This document shows positions 51,882 to 51,882 of a stretch of DNA of 51,882 nt, one piece after another. This stretch comes from an uncultured Bacteroidales bacterium (lineage in GTDB: Bacteria; Bacteroidota; Bacteroidia; Bacteroidales; F082): contig CALAZZ010000149.1 of assembly GCA_937926515.1 (NCBI GenBank), positions 1 through 51,882 on the forward strand, given 5' to 3'. Made by a program: the position numbers and the translations under genes. Within the stretch, counting starts at the first letter, position 1. Each line of letters begins with the position of its first letter. Under the pieces are notes generated by a model, which worked only from the letters and a program-made list of their open reading frames with translations, searched no databases and was not told where the DNA came from.

Positions 51882-51882
51882 G

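Noticed and set aside
1..51882. tRNA genes, insertion sequences, CRISPR repeats, phage genes
   Set aside because: Gaps between genes were read for cloverleaf-like arms, terminal inverted repeats, transposase motifs and regularly spaced repeats; none was found.

Overview
The window looks like a chromosomal segment of a Bacteroidota bacterium, most likely an anaerobic, amino-acid-fermenting member of the Bacteroidales/Marinilabiliales type. The support is indirect but consistent: moderate-to-low GC, several promoters of the TAnnTTTG type instead of sigma70 -10/-35 boxes, weak Shine-Dalgarno sequences, and family markers typical of the phylum (PG0541-type PII-like protein behind an RND pump, DUF4837 lipoprotein, fused isobutyryl-CoA mutase, GlnRS, MltD-like LysM transglycosylase). 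No rRNA, tRNA, insertion sequence, phage or CRISPR array was seen. The region reads as ordinary chromosome with some unusual genes.

Layout. 1-5904: a tripartite RND efflux operon (TolC-type outer membrane protein cut by the window edge, lipoprotein adaptor, 1044-aa inner-membrane pump) ending in a small PII-like protein. 6000-6833: lpxA. 6873-9577, minus strand: an SLC13/DASS carboxylate transporter and a coiled-coil lipoprotein. 9829-12129, minus strand: a two-gene membrane iron-sulfur oxidoreductase resembling the ETF:menaquinone type. 12351-19612: fused isobutyryl-CoA mutase (icmF), butyrate kinase (buk) and a large secreted deacetylase-like protein. 19639-25484, minus strand: a complete seven-gene Mrp cation/proton antiporter operon in the order B-C-D-E-F-G-A. 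25869-28244: a membrane-anchored endonuclease/exonuclease/phosphatase protein, an OB-fold protein and a YceI protein. 28422-31105: fructosamine-kinase-like protein and glnS. 31259-35399: a GAF-REC-REC-PEP/pyruvate-binding protein and a LuxR-type regulator whose receiver lacks its phosphoacceptor. 35478-43259: secreted metallo-beta-lactamase-fold hydrolase, DUF2147 protein, an aspartoacylase-like/GCS2-CBS gene pair, lipoproteins and a LysM transglycosylase. 43491-47307: M20 amidohydrolase, mtnA, a class II aldolase and an aldo/keto reductase. 47409-51722: YgiQ-type radical SAM protein, an AtoE-type short-chain fatty acid transporter and malate dehydrogenase. The C-terminal end of one more minus-strand gene lies at the right edge.

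How the genes may work together. IcmF carries the Phe/Gln active-site pair of isobutyryl-CoA mutases. With butyrate kinase, the AtoE-type transporter and the ETF-linked-type Fe-S oxidoreductase it suggests interconversion of isobutyrate and butyrate with ATP formation and electron delivery to the quinone pool; acyl-CoA dehydrogenase, ETF and phosphotransbutyrylase are not in the window. The mtnA-aldolase-AKR operon looks like a salvage route for methylthioadenosine/5'-deoxyadenosine of the DHAP-shunt type rather than the full methionine salvage pathway, with the AKR as candidate aldehyde reductase. The most unusual proteins are the Fe-S subunit with a cysteine-depleted N-terminal CCG domain, the GAF-REC-REC-PPDK_N protein beside a pseudo-receiver regulator, and the GCS2-CBS/aspartoacylase pair.
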